Of a DNA stretch of 14,729 nt, positions 1 through 6,887 are shown piece by piece. Position 1 is the stretch's first letter; every line of letters begins with the position of its first letter. Location: the NCBI GenBank assembly GCA_910586105.1, contig CAJUGU010000104.1, forward strand, positions 1 to 14,729, in the 5' to 3' direction. The notes under the pieces are model-generated. The model was not told the DNA's origin and did no database searches. It saw only the letters and a list, made by a program, of their open reading frames with translations. The stretch is from an uncultured Eubacteriales bacterium. Its GTDB lineage: Bacteria > Bacillota > Clostridia > Oscillospirales > Butyricicoccaceae. A program made the position numbers and the translations under genes.

Positions 1-1
1 G

Positions 2-23
2 CGATTTTTTTGTAAAAAAATCG
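2..23. repeat. A/T-rich perfect inverted repeat
   Basis: Positions 2-11 (CGATTTTTTT) are the exact reverse complement of 14-23, with a 2-nt centre. A 2-nt loop is tight, so in RNA the hairpin would open by a few pairs. It carries oligo-T on both strands and may be the remains of a terminator for a gene left of the window. Positions 1-177 hold no gene that I can support. Confidence 0.4.
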
Positions 24-85
24 AGTAAAAACTTCATTCCCGCTGCGGCGGGGAAACGGTACATACGCAATCGTTCATGCATACG

Positions 86-119
86 GCCCTTGCCCGCCAC
101 AACGACGGCGGGCAAGGGC
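86..119. repeat. GC-rich hairpin, 13-bp perfect stem
   Basis: GCCCTTGCCCGCC at 86-98 pairs perfectly with 107-119 around an 8-nt loop. No T-tract follows on either strand, so it is not a textbook intrinsic terminator. It lies downstream of the sdpI terminator on the minus strand. It could be a backup transcription block, an mRNA 3'-end stabiliser or an interspersed palindrome. Confidence 0.5.
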
Positions 120-177
120 GGCTTCACCCAATGCCGAAACGGCAGTACAATACCCACCGTTTTTACGCCGTCCCTGC

Positions 178-215
178 AACAAACAAACGCCCGTCCCAAA
201 CGCAAGGGACGGGCG
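178..215 (-). terminator. Intrinsic terminator of sdpRI
   Basis: Reading the minus strand just after the sdpI stop, CGCCCGTCCC pairs perfectly (10 bp, 8-nt loop) with GGGACGGGCG. The stem occupies 188-197 and 206-215 and is followed by TTTGTTTGTTG. The stem starts 8 nt past the stop codon. On the plus strand the same stem is followed by CGGCTTTTT, so it may also work in the other direction. Confidence 0.75.
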
Positions 216-222
216 CGGCTTT

Positions 223-876
223 TTAATGGGAACCGCTTTGTTCCTGCCGGAACCATACATAGCTCATGACAGTCGGCACGATCGCGGCGGTCAGCACAGC
301 AAGGAACAGCACGGCAAAGCTCAGTTTGGCTGGCAAAAACGCGCCCAGCAGCACCACGATACCGGCGCCAAAATACATCCGTCCGCCAAGACGGTGTGTC
401 TTTGTCCAAACGCGTTCACTGGACAGCGTCCATGGGGTCTTGAACCCGCAAAAATAAGTCTGCCGGAATTTGGGCATCATATTGCCAATGACGATCATCA
501 GGATCGCGGCCAACATCTGTATCACCACGCCGATATGCACGGTACCGGGTCGCAGCGTTTCGGCCAGCATCGCGAGGAGCACGCCGTCCATAAACAGCGT
601 AAACGTAAGCTGAAACACATGGTAGGATGCGCGGAACTTTGGATAATTGTCCTTCCGCGGGTCGATCTTCGGCAGTACCTGCATCAGCAGGACGACGGCG
701 GGATTGATCGCGGCAAAAAACAAAAGCATCCAGCGCGAGCCGTATTCGTCCACCTCGCCGTTAAATCCCCAGCGTATGGGGACCTGTTCGGGCAGCCTTG
801 CCCAGGCCGTCGCCGCCATCGCCAGCGGCAACAGCGCCACGATCCAGATCAGGATCGTCTGTTTCCGTTCCTTCAT
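223..876 (-). CDS. sdpI: SdpI-family membrane protein (DUF1648/SdpI)
   Basis: This 217-residue integral membrane protein resembles Bacillus SdpI, the immunity protein against the SdpC killing toxin, which also signals to SdpR. Six hydrophobic segments are visible at about residues 8-26, 49-68, 88-106, 115-134, 167-184 and 187-208. An N-terminal DUF1648-like stretch runs across RLPEQVPIRWGFNGEVDEYG. The SdpI hallmark lies at 131-165: GN..PK, then GFKTPWTLSSE, then W.KTH..GG. The start is supported by GGGAGG 8 nt upstream of the ATG. The gene is co-transcribed with, and overlapped by, the sdpR-like regulator. No toxin gene (sdpC) is nearby, so a role in self-immunity is not shown. It may serve as a general envelope-stress or bacteriocin-tolerance protein. 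The family call is firm; the substrate or toxin is unknown. Confidence 0.85.
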   Translation of the reverse strand: MKERKQTILIWIVALLPLAMAATAWARLPEQVPIRWGFNGEVDEYGSRWMLLFFAAINPAVVLLMQVLPKIDPRKDNYPKFRASYHVFQLTFTLFMDGVLLAMLAETLRPGTVHIGVVIQMLAAILMIVIGNMMPKFRQTYFCGFKTPWTLSSERVWTKTHRLGGRMYFGAGIVVLLGAFLPAKLSFAVLFLAVLTAAIVPTVMSYVWFRQEQSGSH

Positions 877-1144
877 TCGGAGTTCCTCCCTTCAGGCTGG
901 TCAGCCATCCTAACAGCTCATCCACTACGGAAGTGTTGAGCTCGTAATAAATGTATTTGCCTTGCTTCTCGTCCAACACCAGCCCCGCGTCCCGCAGGGT
1001 CGAGAGATGGTGCGAGATCGTCGCGCCGGTCATTTGGAAATGCGCTGCGATCTCTCCGGCGTTGAGCGGCCCGTCCCGCAGCAGCCGCAGGATCTCGCGC
1101 CGCGTCGGGTCGCTCAACGCTTTAAAACTCTGCTGAAAGCCCAT
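761..1144 (-). CDS. sdpR: ArsR/SdpR-family winged-helix repressor
   Basis: This is a small ArsR-type DNA-binding protein. Residues 1-88 carry the family pattern: FKALSDPTRREILRLL, then AGEIAAHFQMTGATISHHLSTL (recognition helix around 36-52) and the wing KQGKYIYYELNTSVVDELL. No metal-binding cysteines (CxC) are present, which fits the SdpR branch better than metal sensors. The ATG at 1144 was chosen because an AGGGGGTG Shine-Dalgarno lies just upstream; a GTG at 1153 is also in frame. SdpR is about 90 residues, but this frame runs on to 127 and overlaps sdpI by 116 nt. Residues past about 90 (GAVAAGDGGDGLGKAART) have no protein-like character and are probably a readthrough tail. By analogy it represses its own operon until SdpI sequesters it at the membrane. 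Confidence 0.82.
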   Translation of the reverse strand: MGFQQSFKALSDPTRREILRLLRDGPLNAGEIAAHFQMTGATISHHLSTLRDAGLVLDEKQGKYIYYELNTSVVDELLGWLTSLKGGTPNEGTETDDPDLDRGAVAAGDGGDGLGKAARTGPHTLGI

Positions 1145-1177
1145 TCGCCTCACCCCCTTCCGGCTTCCCGCAAAACG

Positions 1178-1210
1178 TTTAGATATTTATCAAATCGTTG
1201 CCTGTCTAAA
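1178..1210 (-). promoter_or_regulatory. Operator-like inverted repeat at sdpRI
   Basis: On the minus strand TTTAGA (1205-1210) and TCTAAA (1178-1183) form an inverted repeat separated by 21 bp. The centres lie about 27 bp apart, roughly 2.5 helical turns. The outer arm touches the -10 box and the element covers the expected transcription start. Placement and symmetry fit autorepression by the ArsR-type product. This is inferred from position, not from a known motif. Confidence 0.4.
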
Positions 1211-1238
1211 TTATATCGCCGTCGCCGCGCGTTGTCAA
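1210..1238 (-). promoter_or_regulatory. Consensus sigma-A promoter of sdpRI
   Basis: The minus strand has TTGACA (1233-1238) and TATAAT (1210-1215) with a 17-bp spacer, a perfect match to the housekeeping consensus. It lies 66 nt upstream of the chosen sdpR start. A promoter this strong normally needs a repressor, consistent with the adjacent inverted repeat. Confidence 0.88.
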
Positions 1239-1410
1239 TATTTATTTTGACGATCGCCTAAATGTTCCATCGGGAAGCCGCCGTTCCCCTTTGCCGTCGG
1301 CCGCTCCCGCAGCGGAGGGCAAAAAACCGGGCGGATGACTGCGGATCCGGAAGGCGCGCGGCCACCGTTTGTCCGTGCGGGGATAAAAATACCGATTTGA
1401 TTCGATGCCG

Positions 1411-1439
1411 AACAAAAAACAGGGCGATTCCGCCCTGTT
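1411..1439 (-). terminator. Minus-strand terminator between divergent genes
   Basis: On the minus strand AACAGGGCG (1431-1439) pairs with CGCCCTGTT (1418-1426) around a 4-nt loop and runs into TTTTGTT. This looks like a classic intrinsic terminator. No minus-strand gene feeds into it, because secA occupies the plus strand to the right. It would stop antisense transcription coming out of the secA region before it reached sdpR. It could alternatively be a relic. Confidence 0.55.
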
Positions 1440-1475
1440 CATCGGGAAATTTACAATTTGTTCGCGAGAATTTGT

Positions 1476-1503
1476 TTGGCAAATCTCAGATTTGTGCTAT
1501 AAT
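1476..1503 (+). promoter_or_regulatory. secA promoter with extended -10
   Basis: TTGGCA (1476-1481, 5 of 6 consensus), a 16-bp spacer, and TGC-TATAAT (1495-1503, extended -10 with a perfect hexamer). The spacer contains the perfect inverted repeat CAAATC-TCA-GATTTG (1480-1494), which could be an operator. AATTTGTT is repeated directly at 1455-1462 and 1469-1476. The expected start is near 1510, giving a leader of about 190 nt. Confidence 0.8.
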
Positions 1504-1509
1504 AATAAA

Positions 1510-1701
1510 CGTGCTGGCTCGACGGCCCCGGCGAGGCCCCGGCGCAGCCGACTGCAAAAACCAGTCAAAGCACATCCGTGCGCCCGGCAGGATCGTACTG
1601 CCGCTGTTTCGGCTGTTTGCCGCGCCCGCCCTTCCGCGCCGGCTTTCCCAACGGATATCTCCCGGCCTATGCCGTGTATCAAGAAAGGCAGAACACAACG
1701 T
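1510..1701 (+). other. Long 5' leader of secA
   Basis: About 190 nt lie between the predicted transcription start and the secA ATG. The leader is GC-rich and could fold: GACTG/CAGTC pair around CAAAAAC near 1550, and a GGCCCCGGCG direct repeat lies near 1525-1545. I see no SecM-like upstream arrest ORF and no riboswitch I recognise. The reading frame is open here in phase with secA, but it extends upstream of the promoter and is treated as accidental. The rest of the 1239-1475 gap holds no gene. Confidence 0.35.
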
Positions 1702-4461
1702 ATGGCAAAATTTTTGGATAAGCTGTTCGGTACCTATTCGGATCGGCAGCTCAAAGCGATCTACCCCATTGCGGACAAGATCCTGTCCCTCGAAAATGAA
1801 TACCGCGCGCTGACCGACGCCCAGCTGCGCGCGAAGACGGACGAATTCCGCACCCGTTATGCGGGCGGCGAAAGCCTGGATTCCCTGCTTCCCGAAGCGT
1901 TCGCCACGGTGCGCGAAGCCGCCGACCGCGTGCTCGGCATGCGGCATTATCGCGTCCAGCTGATCGGCGGCATCGTGCTGCATCAGGGGCGCATCGCGGA
2001 AATGAAGACCGGCGAAGGTAAGACCCTTGTCGCGACCCTGCCCGCGTATCTGAACGCGATCGCGGGAAAGGGCGTTCATATCGTCACCGTCAACGACTAC
2101 CTCGCCAAACGCGACTCGGAATGGATGGGCAAGGTCTATCGGTTCCTGGGCATGACCGTCGGTTTGATCATCCATCCGGTACCGCCGCAGGCGCGCCGCG
2201 CGATGTACGCCGCGGATATCACCTATGGTACGAATAATGAATTCGGTTTCGATTACCTGCGCGATAACATGGCGATCTATAAATCGGGCATGGTGCAGCG
2301 CGGGCATGCGTTCGCGATCGTCGACGAGGTCGACTCCATCCTGATCGACGAAGCCCGCACGCCGCTCATCATCTCCGGGCAGGGCGAAAAATCGACCGAC
2401 CTTTACAAAATGGCGGACGCCTTCGCGGCCCGCCTGACCCCGATGCGCGTCAAAGAGGTTGACGCCAAGGAAGAGCAGGACGATATCGACGCCGATTATA
2501 TCATCGACGAAAAGGCGCGCACCGCGACCATGACCCCCAAGGGGCTCGCCCGCGCCGAGCAATATTTCAAGGTAGAAAACCTCTCCGACCCGGAGAATAC
2601 GACCTTGCTGCATCATATCAACCAGGCGATCAAGGCGCGCGGCATCATGAAGCGCGATGTTGACTATGTCGTCCGCGACGGCCAGGTCATCATCGTGGAC
2701 GAATTCACAGGCCGTCTGATGTTTGGCCGGCGTTACAACGAAGGCCTGCATCAGGCGATTGAGGCAAAGGAAAACGTCACCGTCGCGCACGAATCCAAGA
2801 CGCTGGCAACGATCACGTTCCAGAACTTTTTCCGCCTGTACGGCAAGCTGTCCGGCATGACCGGTACGGCGCTGACCGAGGAAGAGGAGTTCCGCGAGAT
2901 CTATAAGCTCGATGTCATCGAGATTCCTACCAACCGCCCGATCGCGCGGAAGGACAACCCGGACCGGGTCTATAAGAACGAGCGCGGCAAGTTCATGGCG
3001 ACCATCGAGACGATTGTGGAATGCCATAAGAAGGGGCAGCCGGTGCTGGTCGGCACGGTTTCGATTGAAAAGAGCGAACTGCTTTCCGCGATGCTGAAAA
3101 AGCGGGGCATTCCGCATACGGTCTTGAACGCAAAATATCATGAGCAGGAAGCGGAGATCGTCGCGCAGGCCGGCAAGCCGGGCGCGGTAACCATCGCCAC
3201 GAATATGGCGGGCCGCGGCACGGATATCAAGCTGGGCGGCAACGACGAGCAGATGGCGGAAGCCGTCCTGCGCAAGGAAGGCGTCCCGGAGGGGATCATC
3301 GTCGAGGCGACCGGCTACGCGGATACCGATAATGAAGAGATCCTCGCGGCGCGCGCGCGTTATCACGAACTGCTGGACCAGTTCCACAAGCAGGTCGAAG
3401 CCGATGCGGATGCGGTTCGCGCGGCAGGCGGCTTGTTCATCCTAGGCACGGAGCGGCACGAATCCCGCCGCATCGACAACCAGCTCCGCGGCCGTTCGGG
3501 GCGTCAGGGCGACCCGGGCGAATCGGCGTTCTACATCTCGATGGAGGACGACCTCATGCGGCTGTTCGGATCCGAGCGCATCCAGAAAATGATGGAGACC
3601 CTTGGCATTGCCGACGACGAGCCGATCGACCAGAAAATGCTTTCGGGCGCGATTGAAAACGCGCAGAAAAAGGTGGAATCCCGGAACTTCGGTATCCGCC
3701 GTCATGTTTTGGAATACGACGATGTCATGAACACCATGCGCGGCACGATCTACAGCCAGCGTTTGAAGGTGCTGGAGGGCGAAGATATCAAGGGGAACAT
3801 CCTTTCGATGCTGGACAGCTCAATCGACACGGCGGTCTACAGTGCAATCGGCGAGCATAAGGTAATCGAGCCGTATATGGTCGACACGGCGTGCAAGCCG
3901 TTCCGGGGCATATTCCTGACGCCGGGCGACCTTCGGTTCACCCCGGCGGAATGCGACGATCTGACGGCGGATTCGCTGGGCAATCAGATGAAGGATCTGG
4001 CCCATGCGGCCTACGAGCGCAAGGAAGCCGAGGTCACGCCGGGGATCATGCGCGAGCTGGAACGCGTGATCCTGCTGCGCAACGTCGACGCAAAATGGAT
4101 GGATCATATCGACGCCATGACCGAGCTGCGCAATGGCATTGGCCTTCGGGCTTATGCCCAGCATAACCCGGTGGACGAATACAAACGCGAAGGCTTTGAC
4201 ATGTTTGACGGCATGATCGAAGCGATCCGTGAAGACACGGTGCGTATGATCTTCCTGGCGCGCGTCCGCACGCAGGAGGCCCCGAAGCGCGAACAGGTCG
4301 CAAAGGAGACCGGCGCGGCAGGCGCAAGCGACGGTACGCTGAAGAATCAACCGGCACGCAAAGCCGGTAAAAAAATCGGTATGAATGACCCCTGCCCTTG
4401 CGGCAGCGGTAAAAAATACAAAAAATGCTGCTATCTGAAACAGGGGCAGGATCAGCAATGA
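1702..4461 (+). CDS. secA: Preprotein translocase ATPase SecA
   Basis: SecA drives post-translational protein export through SecYEG. The product is 919 residues. Motifs in order: Walker A MKTGEGKT at 101-108, Walker B VDEVD ending at 211, the [12 protein letters not shown] segment that follows, the [14 protein letters not shown] region of NBD2, and helicase motif [15 protein letters not shown] at 594-606. The C-terminal zinc (SEC-C) tail is [15 protein letters not shown] with Cys 898, 900, 909 and 910. An extra segment of about 65 residues between KLGGNDEQ and FILGTERHE explains the length relative to the ~840-residue Bacillus protein; similar inserts occur in other SecA proteins. The ATG at 1702 gives the normal [10 protein letters not shown] start. 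Its Shine-Dalgarno (AAAGG) is weak and 13 nt away. The flavodiiron gene follows 43 nt later with no terminator between. Confidence 0.98.
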   Translation: MAKFLDKLFGTYSDRQLKAIYPIADKILSLENEYRALTDAQLRAKTDEFRTRYAGGESLDSLLPEAFATVREAADRVLGMRHYRVQLIGGIVLHQGRIAEMKTGEGKTLVATLPAYLNAIAGKGVHIVTVNDYLAKRDSEWMGKVYRFLGMTVGLIIHPVPPQARRAMYAADITYGTNNEFGFDYLRDNMAIYKSGMVQRGHAFAIVDEVDSILIDEARTPLIISGQGEKSTDLYKMADAFAARLTPMRVKEVDAKEEQDDIDADYIIDEKARTATMTPKGLARAEQYFKVENLSDPENTTLLHHINQAIKARGIMKRDVDYVVRDGQVIIVDEFTGRLMFGRRYNEGLHQAIEAKENVTVAHESKTLATITFQNFFRLYGKLSGMTGTALTEEEEFREIYKLDVIEIPTNRPIARKDNPDRVYKNERGKFMATIETIVECHKKGQPVLVGTVSIEKSELLSAMLKKRGIPHTVLNAKYHEQEAEIVAQAGKPGAVTIATNMAGRGTDIKLGGNDEQMAEAVLRKEGVPEGIIVEATGYADTDNEEILAARARYHELLDQFHKQVEADADAVRAAGGLFILGTERHESRRIDNQLRGRSGRQGDPGESAFYISMEDDLMRLFGSERIQKMMETLGIADDEPIDQKMLSGAIENAQKKVESRNFGIRRHVLEYDDVMNTMRGTIYSQRLKVLEGEDIKGNILSMLDSSIDTAVYSAIGEHKVIEPYMVDTACKPFRGIFLTPGDLRFTPAECDDLTADSLGNQMKDLAHAAYERKEAEVTPGIMRELERVILLRNVDAKWMDHIDAMTELRNGIGLRAYAQHNPVDEYKREGFDMFDGMIEAIREDTVRMIFLARVRTQEAPKREQVAKETGAAGASDGTLKNQPARKAGKKIGMNDPCPCGSGKKYKKCCYLKQGQDQQ

Positions 4462-4504
4462 CCTGCGGTTTCCGTCACAGCATATTTAGGAGGCTACGAA
4501 CAAC

Positions 4505-5629
4505 ATGGTTATCAAAATCCGAGACAATATTTATGCAGTCGGCGCCCGCGACCCGCAGGTACGCATTTTCCACGGCTACGCAACGCCGTATGGGGCGACC
4601 TATAATGCGTATCTGGTGCATGACGACCAGAGCGACAAGTGGGTGCTGATCGATAATGTCAAGGCGCTGTTTACCGAGGAATTCATCCGCAATATCGAGG
4701 AAGTCATCCCGGTCGAACGGATCGATTATGTGATCCAGAATCATATCGAGCCGGATCATTCCGGTTCCTGCCCGGCGATCTTCGGGCGGATCCCCAATGC
4801 GCCGATTTATTGCACCGCAGGCGCACAGAAGGGCTTGAAGGCTTATTATAAGCAGGATTTCAACTGCCAGCCGGTCAAGCTGGGCGACACGCTGAACACG
4901 GGAAAATATACGTTCCATTTTGTGCCCGCGCCCATGGTGCATTGGCCGGATTCGATGCTGACCTATCTGGCGGAGGAAAAGATCCTGTTCTCGAACGATG
5001 CATTTGGGCAGCATATTTGCCCGGATAACGCGTTTTACGACGACGAACTGGGTTATGACCGGTTGATGGAGCGCGCAGGCGATTATTATGCCAATATCGT
5101 TCTGCCGTTTGGTACGCAGGTGCAGGGGCTGTTAAAGCAGGCGGCGAAGCTCGATATTGAGCTGGTTTGCCCGTCCCATGGCGTGATGCTGCGGAAATAT
5201 ATTGGGGAAATGGTCGGCGCATATGACCGTTGGAGCCAAAACCAGGTACAGGAAGACAAGGTCGTCATCGTATATGATTCTATGTGGGGATCAACGGCGG
5301 AAATGGCGGAACAGATCCGCGCGGATTTTGCAAACGCGGGGAAACAGGTAAGCGTCCATTGCTTGAAGGACGAGCATTATTCCCAGGTCATGGGCGACGT
5401 GCTGGAGGCGAAATTTATTTTCGTTGGTTCGTCGACGCTGAATAATAACATGATGCCGACGGTTTCGGCGTTCCTGACGTATATGCGCGGGCTGAAGCCG
5501 AAGGATCGCGTCGGTATGGCGTTTGGTTCGTATGGTTGGAGCGGCGAATCGGTCAAGCAGGTCGAAGACGTGCTGGGCGGCTTGGGCTGGACGGTCCTGC
5601 CGCTGCGTAAGCAGCTTTACCGGGGCTAA
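4505..5629 (+). CDS. fprA: Flavodiiron protein (FprA-type O2/NO reductase)
   Basis: This is a cytoplasmic A-type flavoprotein that reduces O2 to water (or NO to N2O), taking electrons from rubredoxin or a related donor; it protects anaerobes from oxygen. Residues 1-250 form the beta-lactamase-like diiron domain with ligand motif NHIEPDH (His80, Glu82, Asp84), His146, Asp165 and His225. Residues 252-374 form the flavodoxin domain with an FMN phosphate loop near YDSMWGSTAEMA (257-268) and AFGSYGWSGE (339-348). Shine-Dalgarno TAGGAGG lies 11 nt before the ATG. The protein is 374 residues and ends at LPLRKQLYRG, whereas relatives usually continue for another 20-30 residues, so the tail may be trimmed. 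It probably shares the secA transcript. The flavodiiron fold is certain; O2 versus NO preference cannot be read from sequence. Confidence 0.94.
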   Translation: MVIKIRDNIYAVGARDPQVRIFHGYATPYGATYNAYLVHDDQSDKWVLIDNVKALFTEEFIRNIEEVIPVERIDYVIQNHIEPDHSGSCPAIFGRIPNAPIYCTAGAQKGLKAYYKQDFNCQPVKLGDTLNTGKYTFHFVPAPMVHWPDSMLTYLAEEKILFSNDAFGQHICPDNAFYDDELGYDRLMERAGDYYANIVLPFGTQVQGLLKQAAKLDIELVCPSHGVMLRKYIGEMVGAYDRWSQNQVQEDKVVIVYDSMWGSTAEMAEQIRADFANAGKQVSVHCLKDEHYSQVMGDVLEAKFIFVGSSTLNNNMMPTVSAFLTYMRGLKPKDRVGMAFGSYGWSGESVKQVEDVLGGLGWTVLPLRKQLYRG

Positions 5630-5644
5630 TCGGAAGTAACAAGG

Positions 5645-5680
5645 AAGGGGGCGCTTTGTCGGAAGCGTCCCCTTTTCTTG
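5645..5680 (+). terminator. Terminator of the secA-fprA unit
   Basis: AAGGGGGCGCTT (5645-5656) pairs with AAGCGTCCCCTT (5663-5674): 12 bp with one G-U pair, a 6-nt loop, then TTCTTG. It begins 15 nt after the fprA stop. Confidence 0.88.
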
Positions 5681-5701
5681 TAAAATAAACAGGTTTTATA
5701 A

Positions 5702-5728
5702 AGCCCGCCGAAATGTTTCCGGCGGGCT
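5702..5728 (-). terminator. Hairpin 3' of the Rpn remnant
   Basis: AGCCCGCCG (5702-5710) pairs perfectly with 5720-5728 around a 9-nt loop. On the minus strand it is followed only by TTATAAAA, a weak U-tract. It lies 44 nt past the stop of the Rpn-like pseudogene and is probably its old terminator. Confidence 0.45.
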
Positions 5729-5772
5729 GTCCGCAATCAAAATATGCTTTTGTAATTCAAGCTTTTTCATTG

Positions 5773-6239
5773 TTATTTCAAAAGGCTTTGATAACGCTTT
5801 TGCTCTTCGTCGGGAATGCGCAGTGCATCCATCGCCTGAACAATCGGCAATCCCAGATTTTGCATCAAATTTTGAATCGATTCCAGCCTTTCTTTTTCCC
5901 GCCCCTCTAGCCGGCCTCCTTGCTTTCTTTGAAAAATCTTACCCGGTCTGCTAACGCATCATAATACATATCGCTTGGGTCTGTGCGGGAAAAAGCATGC
6001 ATCAGCTTACCTGACAGAGGATCGCCCGATCCGACATAGCGGCAGCCCTCCGCCTAAGACATCATACTCGGTTATGAAGATGATATAAACATCCGGCAAA
6101 TCGTCAAAGCCTCCCCTTTTTCAAAATATTTACATCGACCATACCGCTGTTATATCTCGCACGTTTCAAGCCTGCGCCTTTGTCGGAACGCTGAATTTCA
6201 ATATTAACACAAACGCACCCGCTTTCCTGTCCTTGTTCT
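5773..6239 (-). pseudogene. Rpn/PD-(D/E)XK transposase-nuclease remnant
   Basis: The minus strand can be read as one protein only by switching frames several times. In order, the pieces are: VNIEIQRSDKGAG then KRARYNSGMVDVNILKKG (about 6115-6210); GFDDLPDVYIIFITEYDVLGGGLPL (about 6030-6110); SGDPLSGKLMHAFSRTDPSDMYYDALADRVRFFKESKEAG ahead of 5910, which ends in a stop; and GREKERLESIQNLMQNLGLP through IPDEEQKRYQSLLK to the TAA at 5773. These match the Rpn family of recombination-promoting nucleases/putative transposases, including the NIEIQ active-site segment and the typical MHDF-like/RVRFFKE stretch. The N-terminal ~60 residues are gone and at least three frameshifts or small deletions are present. 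It is non-functional. Antisense frames over it are shadows. The family call rests on remembered motifs. Confidence 0.75.
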
Positions 6240-6281
6240 ACAGCTTTACCATAACATAAACCGCCGTGCCCATCCGAATGA

Positions 6282-6811
6282 AAGGCATTGAAAGAATTGG
6301 ATGATTATGGACTTTCACTGATGGAAGCGAGCATGCATTACGCCCATGAACACGCCATGTTAGCAGCTTACAACCAGCTCCGCCCCCATGCGAAACGCCT
6401 TTTCATGATTTTGCGGCAATGATCGATGATTTGGAGCCGAACAAGGCTCCTATTGAGCAGCGTTTGGCGTCAGATCATATGGGCGCATGCGGAAAGCATC
6501 TTCGTCTTCAGCTCCAAACACGCTATCGCGGCGAAAAGCTCGATCAGCTAGCCCTTTGGATCTTTGATATTGCAAGATCCTGGATCGGGCGGCGGCTTAG
6601 CGTTATGCTCGTATCGTTTTGCATCAGCTATCAGTGCGCCCTGCTCCGCGCGGGAGCGGGGCAGTCAAAGGCACAGCAAAGCAAGATCGACGAACTGATT
6701 CAAACGTTTCAAGACGAAGTCCTGTTGTACATCATGCTAGAATTTGAAGGCTTCGGCGGTCCGGAAGGGTTTGAAGACTTGCTCGATCTGGAAGGATCGG
6801 AAGAATGGTAA
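6282..6811 (+). pseudogene. Frameshifted gene of unknown function
   Basis: Two overlapping plus-strand frames look like one broken gene. The first (6282 to about 6400) reads LKELDDYGLSLMEASM, then HYAHEHAMLAAYNQLRPHAK, then RLF, and then stops. The second, one frame over from about 6401, reads HDFAAMIDDLEPNKAPIEQR and continues to an acidic end, LDLEGSEEW, at 6811. The longest uninterrupted part (ATG at 6419, 130 residues) has no ribosome binding site, which supports decay. The sequence is helical in character, with one hydrophobic patch (SVMLVSFCISYQCALL). I do not recognise the family. It abuts the Rpn remnant on the opposite strand, so the pair may be cargo of the same decayed mobile element. 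Confidence 0.4.
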
Positions 6812-6823
6812 ACGATGCAAAAC

Positions 6824-6877
6824 AAAATCCCCTGACGCAAGCCTTCATTCGGCTTGCGTCAGGGGATTTTATTTTTT
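6824..6877. terminator. Bidirectional terminator, 20-bp perfect stem
   Basis: Positions 6824-6843 pair perfectly with 6851-6870 around the 7-nt loop TTCATTC. The stem begins AAAATCCCCTGACGCAAGCC. On the plus strand ATTTTTTG follows; on the minus strand TTTTGTTTTG follows. It ends the nrd operon (nrdG stop at 6888) and any plus-strand transcript from 6282-6811. Confidence 0.92.
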
Positions 6878-6887
6878 GCAGCAGGCC

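Noticed and set aside
226..939. 237-codon plus-strand frame opposite sdpI
   Set aside because: Antisense to clear SdpI coding, rich in His/Gln/Arg, no ribosome binding site; a shadow.
1405..1701. 99-residue N-terminal extension of SecA
   Set aside because: It begins upstream of the predicted secA promoter and has no SecA similarity; ATG at 1702 gives the normal start.
1486..3387. 633-codon minus-strand frame
   Set aside because: Lies wholly antisense to secA; high GC keeps the opposite frame open.
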